Shown in pieces: positions 1-8,716 of a DNA stretch of 64,000 nt. Source of the stretch: Endobacterium cereale (GTDB taxonomy: Bacteria > Pseudomonadota > Alphaproteobacteria > Rhizobiales > Rhizobiaceae); contig NZ_WIXI01000051.1 of NCBI RefSeq assembly GCF_009617585.1, forward strand, positions 1 to 64,000, written 5' to 3'. The notes beneath the pieces were generated by a model. The model saw nothing but the letters and a program-made list of their open reading frames with translations. It was not told the origin of the DNA and searched no databases. A program made the position numbers and the translations under genes. Position 1 is the stretch's first letter. Each line of letters begins with the position of its first letter.

Positions 1-1
1 C

Positions 2-679
2 GAAACGTCGGTGCCGATGCTGATCATTCCCGGCAATCACGATGTCGGCCACCTGCCGGGTTCGCCGCAGCCCGTCAACGAAGAACGCCTCAACCGCTGG
101 CGTGACATGGTCGGCCGTGACTACTGGTTCCACGATGCTGATACCGACAACGGCAACTGGCGTTTCATCGGCCTCAATGCTCTCCTGTTCGGCCAGGGTG
201 ATGATAGCGATGGTGCGGAAGAAGAAGCCCAGTTCGTCTGGCTGAAGGAAGTGCTGGAAGGTCGTGGTGACCGCCGCGTTGCCATGTTCTCGCACAAGCC
301 GCTGTTCGTCGATGAACCGCAGGAAGGCGACACCGGTTACTGGGGTCTGCGCCCGGCCCAGCGCGGCCGCATGTATGACCTGATCGCTGTCCACGACGTT
401 GCGCTGTTCGCCAGCGGCCACCTGCACTGGGCGTGGGAAGGCAAGCATGAGAACACGTCGCTCGTCTGGGGTCCGGCCGCTGCCTTCATCATCGATACGC
501 TGGAGCGCGAAATGCCGGGCAAGCGTCTGGTCGGCGCCGTCGTCCACGAATTCGGGAACACGGTCAAGAGCACCATCGTCGCCGTTCCGGGCATGGTCGC
601 CCATGTCATCGATGACGTCATCGAGGAAGTTTATCCGCAGAGCGCCAAAAAGGCGGAAGCAAACGAGGCCGCCGAATGA
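2..679 (+). CDS. Metallophosphoesterase (calcineurin-like), 3' part
   Basis: The reading frame is open to the left edge, so the N-terminus lies outside the window. A GTG at position 11 could be mistaken for a start. The visible part begins just before a GNHD metal-binding motif. A SHKP motif follows near the middle and a SGHLHW motif near residue 135, which are the later metal-ligand blocks of calcineurin-like phosphoesterases. These enzymes hydrolyse phosphomonoesters or phosphodiesters with a two-metal centre; the substrate here is unknown. The stop codon overlaps the next ATG as ATGA, so it is translationally coupled to an ABC importer. That suggests it processes a phosphorylated compound the importer brings in (inference). 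Confidence 0.88.
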   Translation, partial: ETSVPMLIIPGNHDVGHLPGSPQPVNEERLNRWRDMVGRDYWFHDADTDNGNWRFIGLNALLFGQGDDSDGAEEEAQFVWLKEVLEGRGDRRVAMFSHKPLFVDEPQEGDTGYWGLRPAQRGRMYDLIAVHDVALFASGHLHWAWEGKHENTSLVWGPAAAFIIDTLEREMPGKRLVGAVVHEFGNTVKSTIVAVPGMVAHVIDDVIEEVYPQSAKKAEANEAAE

Positions 680-1839
680 GCGCGCTTTCCATCACCAATG
701 TCACCAAGTCCTTTGGTGACAATCACATCTTGAAGGGCATCAGCCTGGAGGCGGAAGCCGGCGAGTTCATCGCGCTGGTCGGCCCCTCGGGTTGCGGCAA
801 GAGCACGCTGCTGCGCATCGTCGCCGGTCTTGAAGGCGCCGACAGCGGTGAGATCGTTGCCGGCGGCCGCGACCTGACGCGCCTGGTCGCGGCCGAACGC
901 AACGTCGCCATGGTCTTTCAGTCCTACGCGCTCTACCCGCACCTGACCGCCGGCCAGAACATCGCCGTGCCGCTCGCCATGCGCAACCTGACGAGCTTGC
1001 AGCGCCTGCCGATGATCGGCTCGATGCTGCCGGGCCAGAAGGCAATCCGCAAGGACATCCTGCGGCAGGTCACCGACATGGCCCGCTCGCTGAAGATCGA
1101 CCACCTGCTCGACCGCAAACCCGGCCAGATGTCCGGCGGCCAGCGTCAACGTGTGGCGCTTGCCCGCGCCATGGTGCGCCAGCCCGGCCTGTTCCTGATG
1201 GACGAGCCACTCTCCAACCTCGACGCCAACCTGCGCGTCCATGCGCGCGGCGAAATCGTCGATCTGCACCGCCGCGCCGGTGTGCCGACGCTTTATGTCA
1301 CGCACGATCAGGCCGAAGCTTTGTCGATGGCCGACCGCGTTGCCGTGATGATGTCCGGTAGCCTGCTGCAGCTCGCGGCACCCGAAGTCATCTATGACGA
1401 TCCGGCCCATATCGAAGTCGCCAAATTCGTCGGCCAGCCGCGCATCAACACCATTGCCAGCCGCGTCGATGCCGATGGCGCCGTCACGCTCGGCACATGG
1501 CGGTTGCAGCCGCATGAGCGGCTCGTCCCCGGCACCGACATCACCGTCGCCATCCGCTCGGAATTCCTATCGATTGCCGACATGGGAACACCCGGCCTGC
1601 CAGCCCATATCGAGCGCCTCGAATTTTTGGGCTCGGAAGTGATCGTCTACACCAAGCTCGACGCCATCGGCGAAAGCATGGTTGTCAAGCTCGCCCCGTC
1701 CGACGCCAGGGGCCTCGTCGCCGGCAAGCCGGTCACGATTGTTCCGCAGGGCGAACGCCTGATGGTGTTCGGTGCCGATGGTGCCCGCCTGCGCGCCGAT
1801 CTCACCTTCACGACGCTGCTGGAGCGGGCGCATGGCTGA
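676..1839 (+). CDS. ABC importer ATP-binding protein, MalK/UgpC type
   Basis: This 387-residue ATPase energises the importer encoded by the next three genes. Walker A (GPSGCGKST) is at residues 36-44, the signature MSGGQ at about 152-156, and Walker B ending LMDEP near 173-177. The switch VTHD is near 210, followed by a C-terminal TOBE-like regulatory region typical of sugar and glycerol-phosphate importers. An extra stretch of about 25 residues sits between the Q-loop and the signature (about 105-128) and is not in the standard MalK layout. The start overlaps the phosphoesterase stop by 4 bp and the end overlaps the permease start by 8 bp. Confidence 0.92.
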   Translation: MSALSITNVTKSFGDNHILKGISLEAEAGEFIALVGPSGCGKSTLLRIVAGLEGADSGEIVAGGRDLTRLVAAERNVAMVFQSYALYPHLTAGQNIAVPLAMRNLTSLQRLPMIGSMLPGQKAIRKDILRQVTDMARSLKIDHLLDRKPGQMSGGQRQRVALARAMVRQPGLFLMDEPLSNLDANLRVHARGEIVDLHRRAGVPTLYVTHDQAEALSMADRVAVMMSGSLLQLAAPEVIYDDPAHIEVAKFVGQPRINTIASRVDADGAVTLGTWRLQPHERLVPGTDITVAIRSEFLSIADMGTPGLPAHIERLEFLGSEVIVYTKLDAIGESMVVKLAPSDARGLVAGKPVTIVPQGERLMVFGADGARLRADLTFTTLLERAHG

Positions 1840-2794
1840 CATGACCGCCATCTCCATTCCGGCCGAAGTGCCGCGCCAGAAGGCGCCAAAGCCCATCGTC
1901 CCCCGTCCCATCGTCAACGTCAGTGAACGTCACGAAGCCCGCGTTGCGTGGATGCTTGCCGCACCGGCAATGATCCTGATCGTGCTGTTCATCGTCGCGC
2001 CGGTCATCGCCGTCATCACGCTCGGCTTTACCGATTTCGAACTGGGTTACAGCACCTTCAAGTTTGTCGGTTTCGAAAACTACGCCGAACTTTTTGGTGA
2101 TCGCACGTTCCGCCAGTCCTTGTGGAACACGGCCATCTATACGGCCATTGTCGCTCCGGCCTCGATCCTGCTCGGCCTCGGCGTCGCGCTGCTGATCGAA
2201 AGTGAAACCGTGGGCCGCTCCTTCTTCCGCACGGCCTATTTCCTCCCCGTCGCCTCGCTGCTCGTCGCCATGGCCACGGTCTGGCAATACCTGCTGCACC
2301 CCACCATCGGCCCGGTCAACAGCATGCTGGCCATGGTCGGCTTGCCCGGCCCCAACTGGCTCGGTTCCGCAGGCACCGTTCTCTACAGCCTGTCGATGAT
2401 CGGCGTCTGGCAGACGGTCGGCTTCAACATGATCCTCTTCCTCGCCGGCCTCACCGCCATCCCGCGCGATCTGTATTCCGCCGCCGAAATCGATGGCGCA
2501 AAGTCCCCGATCGACCGGTTCTTCCTCGTCACGCTGCCGATGCTCGGCCCCACCACGGTCTTCGTCACCACGATCAGCATCATCAACGCGGTAAAAGTGT
2601 TCGAAACGGTCAAAACCCTCACCGAAGGCGGCCCCAACAAGGCTTCCGAAGTCCTGCTTTTCACCATCTATCAGGAAGGCTTTGTCTACCTGCGCGTCGG
2701 TTACGCCTCGGCCATGACAGTGGTTTTCCTCGCCGTGCTGGTGGTGATGATGTTCGCGCAATACCGCCTCGTCGACAGGAAGGTACACTACTGA
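1832..2794 (+). CDS. ABC importer permease 1 (CUT1, MalF/UgpA type)
   Basis: This is an inner-membrane permease with about six hydrophobic segments and a cytoplasmic EAA loop around AAEIDGA, which contacts the ATPase. I chose the ATG at 1832, which overlaps the ATPase stop. An in-frame ATG 60 bp upstream lies inside the ATPase gene and is less likely. The N-terminal 35 residues are proline-rich and hydrophilic before the first membrane segment, as in many CUT1 MalF-type subunits. It pairs with the following permease through a TGATG overlap. The substrate cannot be read from sequence. Confidence 0.9.
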   Translation: MADMTAISIPAEVPRQKAPKPIVPRPIVNVSERHEARVAWMLAAPAMILIVLFIVAPVIAVITLGFTDFELGYSTFKFVGFENYAELFGDRTFRQSLWNTAIYTAIVAPASILLGLGVALLIESETVGRSFFRTAYFLPVASLLVAMATVWQYLLHPTIGPVNSMLAMVGLPGPNWLGSAGTVLYSLSMIGVWQTVGFNMILFLAGLTAIPRDLYSAAEIDGAKSPIDRFFLVTLPMLGPTTVFVTTISIINAVKVFETVKTLTEGGPNKASEVLLFTIYQEGFVYLRVGYASAMTVVFLAVLVVMMFAQYRLVDRKVHY

Positions 2795-3627
2795 TGACCC
2801 AGACCTTTAACCTCGGCCGGGCCATCCGCCTCACCCTCCTGTCGCTCGGTGCGCTGATCTTCCTTGCACCCTACATCTTCATGATCTCCACAGCCGGCAA
2901 AGCCCAGAGCGAGATCTTCACCTCGTCACTGTCGCTCATCCCGACGCAGTTTTTCTACCTCGAAAATTTTGCCAAGGCGTTCGGCCGCGTCTCGATGGGG
3001 CAACTGCTCTGGAACGGTGTCGTGGTCTGCGGTCTGATCTTCGTCTTTCAGGTCGTCATCGCCATCCCTTGCGCCTATGCCATGGCCAAGCTGAAATTCG
3101 GCGCTGCCCGCCTGCTGATGGCACTGGTCATGCTCGGCTTGCTGGTGCCGATCCACGCCACCTCGCTGCCGCTTTACGTCGCCTTCGACAGCGCCGCCCT
3201 GCTAAACAGCTACACGGCACTCGTCGCCCCGTTCTCGATCTCGGTTTTCGCGATCTTCCTGTTCCTGCAGTTTTTTCGCGCCATGCCGGATGATCTCATC
3301 CACGCCGCCCGTCTGGACGGCATGTCGGAACTCGGCATCGTCATGCGGGTCATCGTTCCCAATGCCTGGCCGGCCATCACGGCCTTTGCGATCTTTTCAG
3401 TGGTTGCCCACTGGAACGACCTCTACTGGCCGCTGATCGTCGTTTCCAATCAGGCCTATGCCACCCCGCCGCTCGGTCTTCTGTTCTTCCGGGCAGCCGA
3501 AGCCGGCGACGACTACGGCGCGCTGATGGCCGCCACTTTGATCATCACCCTTCCCCTCGTTGCGGCATTTCTTCTCGCACAAAAACGCTTCGTCGAGGGC
3601 ATCACCATGACCGGTCTGAAGGGATAG
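2794..3627 (+). CDS. ABC importer permease 2 (CUT1, MalG/UgpE type)
   Basis: This 277-residue inner-membrane permease has about six membrane segments and an EAA loop around HAARLDGMSE. It ends with the typical short MalG-like tail. It is the second half of the heterodimeric channel with the upstream permease, whose stop overlaps this start by one base. The binding-protein gene follows after 63 bp. Confidence 0.9.
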   Translation: MTQTFNLGRAIRLTLLSLGALIFLAPYIFMISTAGKAQSEIFTSSLSLIPTQFFYLENFAKAFGRVSMGQLLWNGVVVCGLIFVFQVVIAIPCAYAMAKLKFGAARLLMALVMLGLLVPIHATSLPLYVAFDSAALLNSYTALVAPFSISVFAIFLFLQFFRAMPDDLIHAARLDGMSELGIVMRVIVPNAWPAITAFAIFSVVAHWNDLYWPLIVVSNQAYATPPLGLLFFRAAEAGDDYGALMAATLIITLPLVAAFLLAQKRFVEGITMTGLKG

Positions 3628-3690
3628 CCCGAACAACCGGTCGCCCCACTACCTCCCATCCTCCCGCCTATCCTCCCAAGGAGAAATGCA

Positions 3691-4959
3691 GTGAAGCATT
3701 TTGCAAAACTTCTCTCGGCCGCCGCCATCACCATGGCAGCCGCTTTCCCGGCGCATGCCGAAACCACCCTGACCGTGCATTACCCGATGCCGGGCTTCTT
3801 CAAGGACGTCATGGACAAGGTGTCCAAGAAGTTCATGGAAGAAAACCCGGACATCAAGATCGAGTTCGCCAACCCGTCGCCGACCTATGAGGAAGGCATC
3901 CAGACGATCATGCGCCAGGCCGGCACGTCCGAAATGCCGGACCTGACCTTCATCGGCCTCAACCGTCTGCGCATGGCCGACGAGCGTTCGATCCCGGTCG
4001 ATCTCGCGCCGTTCATGGCCAAGGACAAGGCTTCGATGGCCGAACAGGGCTTTTCGGACACGATCCTGAAGCTCGCACAGGTCAACGGCAAGCAGGTCGG
4101 CCTCGCTTTCGCAACGTCCAACCCGATCATGTACTACAACGCCGATCTGGTGAAGGCTGCCGGTGGCAACCCTGACCAGCCGCCGAAGACATGGGACGAA
4201 GTGATCGCTCTCGGTGCAAAGATCAAGGCGCTCGGCAACGGCGTCGACTCGGTCGATTTCCGCTGGCAGGGTGACGACTGGATGTTCTCCGCGCTGCTGT
4301 TCGGCGCTGGCGGCTCCATGCTGTCGGAAGACGAAAGCAAGGTCGCGTTCAACGGTCCGGAAGGCCAGAAGGCTTTCAACGTGCTGTCGCGCCTCGTCAA
4401 GGAAGCCGGCATGCCGGTCTTCACCAAGGCTGCCGGTGAGCAGGCCTTCGTTGCCGGCAAGGTCGGCTTTGCCTTCCAGACCACCGGTGCCCTTGCCAAC
4501 ACCATCAAGAACGTTGGCGGCAAGTTCGACCTGCGCACCGCCGAGATCCCGCTTCTCGACCCGGTCAACGGCAAGCTGCCGACCGGCGGCAACGCCGTCG
4601 TCATCCTGACCAAGGACGAAGCCAAGCAGGACGCCGCCTGGAAGTTCGCCAAGTTCGCAGCCGGCCCTTACGGCGCCTCGGTTGTCGTACCGGGCACCGG
4701 CTACGTGCCGAACAACGAACTGGCTGCAAAGTCGCCGGAATATCTGGGTGACTTCTACGCCAAGAACCCGCTGTTCCAGGCTGGTCTCAAGCAGATGCCG
4801 CGCATGATCCCGTGGTACGCTTTCCCGGGTTCCAACGGTGTTCGCGTCACCCAGACCATCGTCGACAACTCTTCGCGCGTCGTTGACCAGTCTGCCAAGC
4901 CGGAAGAAGCACTTGACGATGCCGCCAAGGAAGTGAAGCGCCTGCTGCCACGCAGCTAA
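3691..4959 (+). CDS. ABC importer periplasmic substrate-binding protein
   Basis: This 422-residue extracytoplasmic solute-binding protein of the sugar/glycerol-phosphate class has a clear signal peptide (basic start, hydrophobic core, cleavage after AHA near residue 24). The start is a GTG with a strong AAGGAG ribosome site at 3679-3684. The nearest ATG (3686) is too close to that site and out of frame. It delivers ligand to the two upstream permeases. The order phosphoesterase, ATPase, permeases, binding protein is unusual because the receptor comes last. A hairpin terminator follows 23 bp after the stop. Confidence 0.92.
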   Translation: MKHFAKLLSAAAITMAAAFPAHAETTLTVHYPMPGFFKDVMDKVSKKFMEENPDIKIEFANPSPTYEEGIQTIMRQAGTSEMPDLTFIGLNRLRMADERSIPVDLAPFMAKDKASMAEQGFSDTILKLAQVNGKQVGLAFATSNPIMYYNADLVKAAGGNPDQPPKTWDEVIALGAKIKALGNGVDSVDFRWQGDDWMFSALLFGAGGSMLSEDESKVAFNGPEGQKAFNVLSRLVKEAGMPVFTKAAGEQAFVAGKVGFAFQTTGALANTIKNVGGKFDLRTAEIPLLDPVNGKLPTGGNAVVILTKDEAKQDAAWKFAKFAAGPYGASVVVPGTGYVPNNELAAKSPEYLGDFYAKNPLFQAGLKQMPRMIPWYAFPGSNGVRVTQTIVDNSSRVVDQSAKPEEALDDAAKEVKRLLPRS

Positions 4960-4982
4960 AAGGCCGGCACCGTGATGAAAAG

Positions 4983-5017
4983 CCGCCGCGCAGGAAACTG
5001 TGCGGCGGTTTTGTTTT
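4983..5017 (+). terminator. Rho-independent terminator after the importer operon
   Basis: A GC-rich stem (CCGCCGCGCA pairing with TGTGCGGCGG, with one G-U pair) has a short GGAAAC loop and is followed by TTTTGTTTT. It sits between the plus-strand importer operon and the convergent LacI gene, whose stop codon is only a few bases away. Confidence 0.8.
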
Positions 5018-5023
5018 GAAAAG

Positions 5024-6001
5024 TCAGATCGCCCGAACCGTACCGCCCGCCCGCATCGTGAACGGCACATCGAGATGCCGCGCCGGCGCATCGTTTTCGG
5101 CAATGTCGAGCAGCAACGAGGCGGCTGCCGCCCCCATGCTGACATCCGGCATCTCGATCGTCGTCAAAACCGGATCGATCAGTCGGCCAATCGAAATACC
5201 ATCGAACCCCGCCACCGACACATCGCCCGGCACCGAAAGCCCCTCACGCTTCAAGGCACCGATGACGCCCAGCGCCAGAATGTCGTTGGAACCGATGATC
5301 GCCGTCGGTCGCGTCAGCCGCAAAGCCTCGCCGAGATCAAGCCGGTCATATTCGGTAAAACCGATCTCGACTGCCGGGATCGGTTCCAGCCCCGCCTGTT
5401 TCATCGCCTCGACATGCCCCTCATACCGATGACGCGCCCGGTCGGAGGCCGCAAAACTGCCCGACACGAACAGAATGCGGCTGTGGCCATGCGCAATCAT
5501 GTGCCTTGTAATCATCCGGCTCGCCGCAAAATTGTCGGTGGTGACGGCCGCCGTAAAATCAGCTGTCGGACGATTGTGCATCAGCACGGTCGGCGGCATG
5601 TCGGCAATCGGCGGCTTATAACGCGCGGCATCGCACAACGTCAGGATCAGCCCCGTCGGCCGTTCGTTCAGTAGCGCCGCAATGGCATTCGCCTCCTGCG
5701 CCGGGTCGTAATTCGATTGCGCGATCAGCACACCATGCCCCGCCACCAGCATGCGGTTCTGGATGATGGAAACGGAAGTCGCAAAAACTGGATTGGTAAT
5801 ACTGGGGATCAGCAGGCCGATCACCGGCCGCCGCCCCGCCCTGCCCGCAGCCATGACCGAGGCGCGATACCCAAGTTCGGCCGCCGCCTTGGCGACCCGC
5901 CGCCGGGCGCTGTCGCTGACGGCCCCTTTGTCGGTCAGGACGCGGCTGGCCGTTGCCACCGAGCAGCCCGCGCGTTTCGCGACGTCTTCCAATGTAGCCA
6001 T
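5024..6001 (-). CDS. LacI-family transcriptional regulator
   Basis: This 325-residue repressor-type regulator has an N-terminal LacI helix-turn-helix (TLEDVAKRAGCSVATASRVL begins at residue 3). The hinge lies around residue 50 and a periplasmic-binding-protein-like ligand domain fills the rest. It is convergent to the importer operon at 0.7-5.0 kb and probably controls it, because LacI regulators usually serve adjacent sugar-type importers (inference). The operator would lie upstream of the phosphoesterase gene, outside the window. Confidence 0.9.
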   Translation of the reverse strand: MATLEDVAKRAGCSVATASRVLTDKGAVSDSARRRVAKAAAELGYRASVMAAGRAGRRPVIGLLIPSITNPVFATSVSIIQNRMLVAGHGVLIAQSNYDPAQEANAIAALLNERPTGLILTLCDAARYKPPIADMPPTVLMHNRPTADFTAAVTTDNFAASRMITRHMIAHGHSRILFVSGSFAASDRARHRYEGHVEAMKQAGLEPIPAVEIGFTEYDRLDLGEALRLTRPTAIIGSNDILALGVIGALKREGLSVPGDVSVAGFDGISIGRLIDPVLTTIEMPDVSMGAAAASLLLDIAENDAPARHLDVPFTMRAGGTVRAI

Positions 6002-6082
6002 CGCTTGTCCGCTCCGTCCGTTGCCTCGAGGCGCGCGAGGTTTATGAAGATTGCGCGACAGTTTTACGACAACAGAGAAAAC

Positions 6083-6292
6083 TCAATCCTTCGGCATGAT
6101 CGCATAAAGCCGGAAGAAACGTGCCGCGCGCCGCTTTTCATCGGGATCGCGCCGCACGGAATCCCATGCCATCAGCAGCGCTTCATGCAGAGCAAGCCCC
6201 ACCAGATGAGCGACGATACTGCGCTCGTCGATATCGCAAATCTCATCCCGGACCTTCTTCAACCCGGCCACCACGCTTTCGATATCCTGCAT
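6083..6292 (-). CDS. Small hypothetical protein (about 69 aa)
   Basis: I do not recognise this family. The ATG at 6292 has a GGGG ribosome-site-like stretch about 10 bases upstream; an upstream ATG at 6352 would add 20 residues. The product has a predicted helical centre (HLVGLALHEALLMAW) and a basic C-terminal third (RRDPDEKRRAARFF), with no signal peptide or Cys motif. It stands alone between the LacI gene and the SIMPL gene in the same orientation. It could be a small regulatory protein or a spurious call. Confidence 0.5.
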   Translation of the reverse strand: MQDIESVVAGLKKVRDEICDIDERSIVAHLVGLALHEALLMAWDSVRRDPDEKRRAARFFRLYAIMPKD

Positions 6293-6498
6293 GTCAAAAG
6301 CCCCCGATGTGTTCCCCACATGCGCGAGACTACATGCAATCCAAGGCTGCATTCGGTAGAGTTAGATTTAAAGTAAAGCGTTAACGTGAGTATACGACGG
6401 ACAGGGCAACCCACGCAAAGCAGGGATTGGAAATCCGAAAACACCGCCAAAGCAAAGGGATAAGCGGCTTGCATCGACGCGCCACGCCAAGCGTGGGC

Positions 6499-6525
6499 CG
6501 AACGGGCCGTGATACGGCCCGTTCG
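6499..6525 (-). terminator. Perfect hairpin after the SIMPL gene
   Basis: CGAACGGGCCG and CGGCCCGTTCG form an 11-bp perfect stem around a 5-base loop, 10 bp past the stop of the SIMPL gene on the minus strand. No T-run follows on that strand, so it may act as a Rho-dependent or mRNA-stabilising end rather than a classic terminator. Confidence 0.5.
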
Positions 6526-6534
6526 ATGAAAAAA

Positions 6535-7293
6535 TCAGTTCTGGTCGATTGCCAGCGTCATGGTCACGGAGATCGAATAGGTATTTTCGCCGGCTGCCAC
6601 TGCAAAGCTGTCGGATTCGGCCTTCATCGCCGCCATGCGTGGCATCGGCGACGGCGGCATGAAACGATCTTCACCCTCGCTGATATCGACCACCTTGCCG
6701 ACTTTCACACCGGCAGCTTCGGCAAGCGTGCGGGCTTTTTCTGTCGCTTCGGCAACAGCCTTCTTGCGCGCTTCGGTGCGGGCAGCAGACGGATCGTCAT
6801 TGGTAAAAGTGATCTGGCCGCCCTGATTGACGCCGAGCTTCACCGACTGGTCGATAATGCCGCCCAGCCCCTTCAAATCGCGAATCTTGACGGTGATGCC
6901 GTTCTGCACTTCGTAACCGACGATCTTGGGCGGCGCACTGCCGGAATTCATGTAGTTCTGCTGGTATTGCGGATTGATAGAAAAATTGCTGGTCTGCAGA
7001 TCCTTCTCGGCAATACCGGCCGTCTTCAGGGCGGCCAGAACCTGGCTCATGGCCGTATTGTTATCGGCAAACGCCTTTTCGGCGGTCTCGGCATTGCGCG
7101 CCACGGTCAAATTGATGATCGCCATGTCGGGCGCAACGGACGCTTCGCCGGTGCCGGTCACACGAATGACCGGTTCGCGCGCCGGGCGCTCCTGCGCCGA
7201 CGCAGAGGTGGCGGCAAGCGGCAGGGCAACGAGCGTGGCAACGATGAGGGCGGAAAGAGGGCCGGTGGCGGAGCGATGATTGGTTCGGCGCAT
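6535..7293 (-). CDS. SIMPL-domain (DUF541) periplasmic protein
   Basis: This 252-residue protein has an N-terminal signal peptide ending at about ASAQ (residue 34). It continues with the characteristic VTGTGEASVAPDMA start of SIMPL/DUF541 proteins. The rest carries the alternating strand pattern, with a helix rich in TEKAFADNN and AVAEATEKARTLAEAAG. Family members such as E. coli YggE are periplasmic or outer-membrane associated and linked to oxidative-stress tolerance; the exact activity is unknown. It is a single gene, next to the tRNA and the integrated element but not part of it. Confidence 0.88.
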   Translation of the reverse strand: MRRTNHRSATGPLSALIVATLVALPLAATSASAQERPAREPVIRVTGTGEASVAPDMAIINLTVARNAETAEKAFADNNTAMSQVLAALKTAGIAEKDLQTSNFSINPQYQQNYMNSGSAPPKIVGYEVQNGITVKIRDLKGLGGIIDQSVKLGVNQGGQITFTNDDPSAARTEARKKAVAEATEKARTLAEAAGVKVGKVVDISEGEDRFMPPSPMPRMAAMKAESDSFAVAAGENTYSISVTMTLAIDQN

Positions 7294-7453
7294 GGAAACG
7301 GTCCTTGTCTGAATAAAAAAACTTCGGCCACAACTCAGTGACGATCGATTGTGAACCTATTGCGGCAACGGCTTGTGAGGTCAGGGAAATTAAGTTAGAG
7401 CGTTTTTCGCGGAAGGCGAACCATTGCGCCACCGCGAGCCGTCTCTTACGGCT

Positions 7454-7529
7454 GGACCCGTAGCTCAATGGTTAGAGCCGGCGGCTCATAACCGCTTGGT
7501 TGGGGGTTCGAGTCCCTCCGGGTCTACCA
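7454..7529 (+). tRNA. tRNA with CAT anticodon (Ile2-like, possibly elongator Met)
   Basis: A full 76-nt cloverleaf is visible with encoded CCA. The acceptor arms GGACCCG/CGGGTCT pair, with a G-U closing pair. The D-arm is TAGCTC..GAGC, the anticodon loop CTCATAA sits on a GGCGG/CCGCT stem, and the T-arm has GTTCGAG. The anticodon stem closely resembles bacterial tRNA-Ile2, whose C34 is changed to lysidine by TilS, so Ile2 is my preferred call. An elongator tRNA-Met cannot be excluded by eye. The 3' half serves as the attachment site of the adjacent integrase. Confidence 0.93.
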
Positions 7530-8716
7530 ATCCTATCCGTAGGCATTGAATTTCCATCATTTTTTCCTCGATTTGCCTCATCAAGATTTTGGCTTGGTAA
7601 AAGTGGGACAATTTTGCGGGACACGTATTTCTTGCGACGTTCAAAACCGGCATCGATGATGCGCTTGGACTGGGCGGACTTGGTATAATGTTGAGCCATC
7701 TTCGAATCGGACCAACCAAAGATAGCCATCAACTGATGCTCGGTCGCCCCCGCTTCAGCAAGAATGGTTGCAGAAGCCTTTCGTAGTCCGTGCGACGAGC
7801 ATTCCGGCAGTTTCGCATCATTGCACCACTGGCGCATTTTGTTGCCAAAACCGTTCGAACTAAAAGCTTTTCCATACTCCGTGATCAGAAATGTCGATTT
7901 CTGATGATCGATTGTGTCCAAGGCCTCTCGCAACTCCTCCGTCACGGGCAGGCTTAACCAGAGCGCGCGGCGAGCGGCTCCCTTTTGCGGTGCGAACTCA
8001 ATCCGATTGTTGACCAGATTTTTCAAACCCAGCCTTACGAGATCAGAACGTCTTACCCCTAAATTGAGCATTAACTCCATTGCAAGACGGGCCATGGAGC
8101 CTAGAGGGTAAAACTCGCGAAAACGCTCAACCTCCGCTTCACTCCAACTATGGAAACCAGATGATGTGTGGATTTTAGTGACACCAGCGCATGGATTGAA
8201 TGTCGCAAGCTCCGCCGCAATCGCCCAATTGAATAAGGCTCGCAGATATTTAACCAATTTGTCAGCTGCGCCGGGCGTCTCGCCCCGCTTCATCTGGCTC
8301 GCTTCGATATCGGATTTCCGAATTGTCTTGAAGGGCAATTTGCCGACGTTGTTGCAGTATCGCTTGAGTACGCTCTTCTTATCTTTTTTCGTCGCCGGCG
8401 AATGGCTTTGAAACGCTTTTGAGCGGTAGTAATTTTCCACTAGCCATAAGACAGAACCAGGCTCAATACGCGCTATCAGAGGCTCATCTTTGCGGCCGCG
8501 ATCCCCTGACATTACGCGATGGTACTCGGCCGTGAACTCCTGCGTCACACTGCCATTCTTGTCGCGATACGGAGATTTCATCCGATATTTCGGAAGGCCA
8601 GGGATACGAATATAGAAGCGCTCGTTTCCCCGTCGATCCACATCAACAGAGCAGTACCTAAAAGGGACACGACGCTCAGCCAACCGCGTGGTCAAACGGG
8701 TTTTCACAATCGTCAT
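7472..8716 (-). CDS. Tyrosine-type site-specific integrase of a tRNA-inserted element
   Basis: This is a phage-type tyrosine recombinase of about 414 residues. The catalytic domain shows the first Arg box (LNLGVRRSDLVRL), the HGLRKASATILAEAGA box (H-x-x-R), and a GWSDSKMAQHYTKSA segment with the nucleophilic Tyr. The N-terminal half carries a SAM-like core-binding domain. The ORF reads on into the antisense of the tRNA, giving the tail GGTRTPNQ, which is common for integrases lying at their own att site. The start is uncertain: ATG 8716 overlaps the AlpA-like gene, and ATG 8728 or GTG 8707 are alternatives. Confidence 0.88.
   Translation of the reverse strand: MTIVKTRLTTRLAERRVPFRYCSVDVDRRGNERFYIRIPGLPKYRMKSPYRDKNGSVTQEFTAEYHRVMSGDRGRKDEPLIARIEPGSVLWLVENYYRSKAFQSHSPATKKDKKSVLKRYCNNVGKLPFKTIRKSDIEASQMKRGETPGAADKLVKYLRALFNWAIAAELATFNPCAGVTKIHTSSGFHSWSEAEVERFREFYPLGSMARLAMELMLNLGVRRSDLVRLGLKNLVNNRIEFAPQKGAARRALWLSLPVTEELREALDTIDHQKSTFLITEYGKAFSSNGFGNKMRQWCNDAKLPECSSHGLRKASATILAEAGATEHQLMAIFGWSDSKMAQHYTKSAQSKRIIDAGFERRKKYVSRKIVPLLPSQNLDEANRGKNDGNSMPTDRIGRPGGTRTPNQAVMSRRL
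7486..7529. other. Probable attachment site (tRNA 3' half)
   Basis: The integrase gene begins its C-terminal tail inside the tRNA 3' half, which is the usual location of the att core for tRNA-targeting integrases. I searched the rest of the window by eye for a second near-identical copy of the 3' end and found none. The right boundary of the element is therefore lost or lies outside. Confidence 0.55.

Noticed and set aside
3649..5145. Long minus-strand ORF (498 codons) opposite the binding-protein gene
   Set aside because: It is the antisense of a well-supported binding-protein gene with clear signal peptide and terminator; its translation has no motif.
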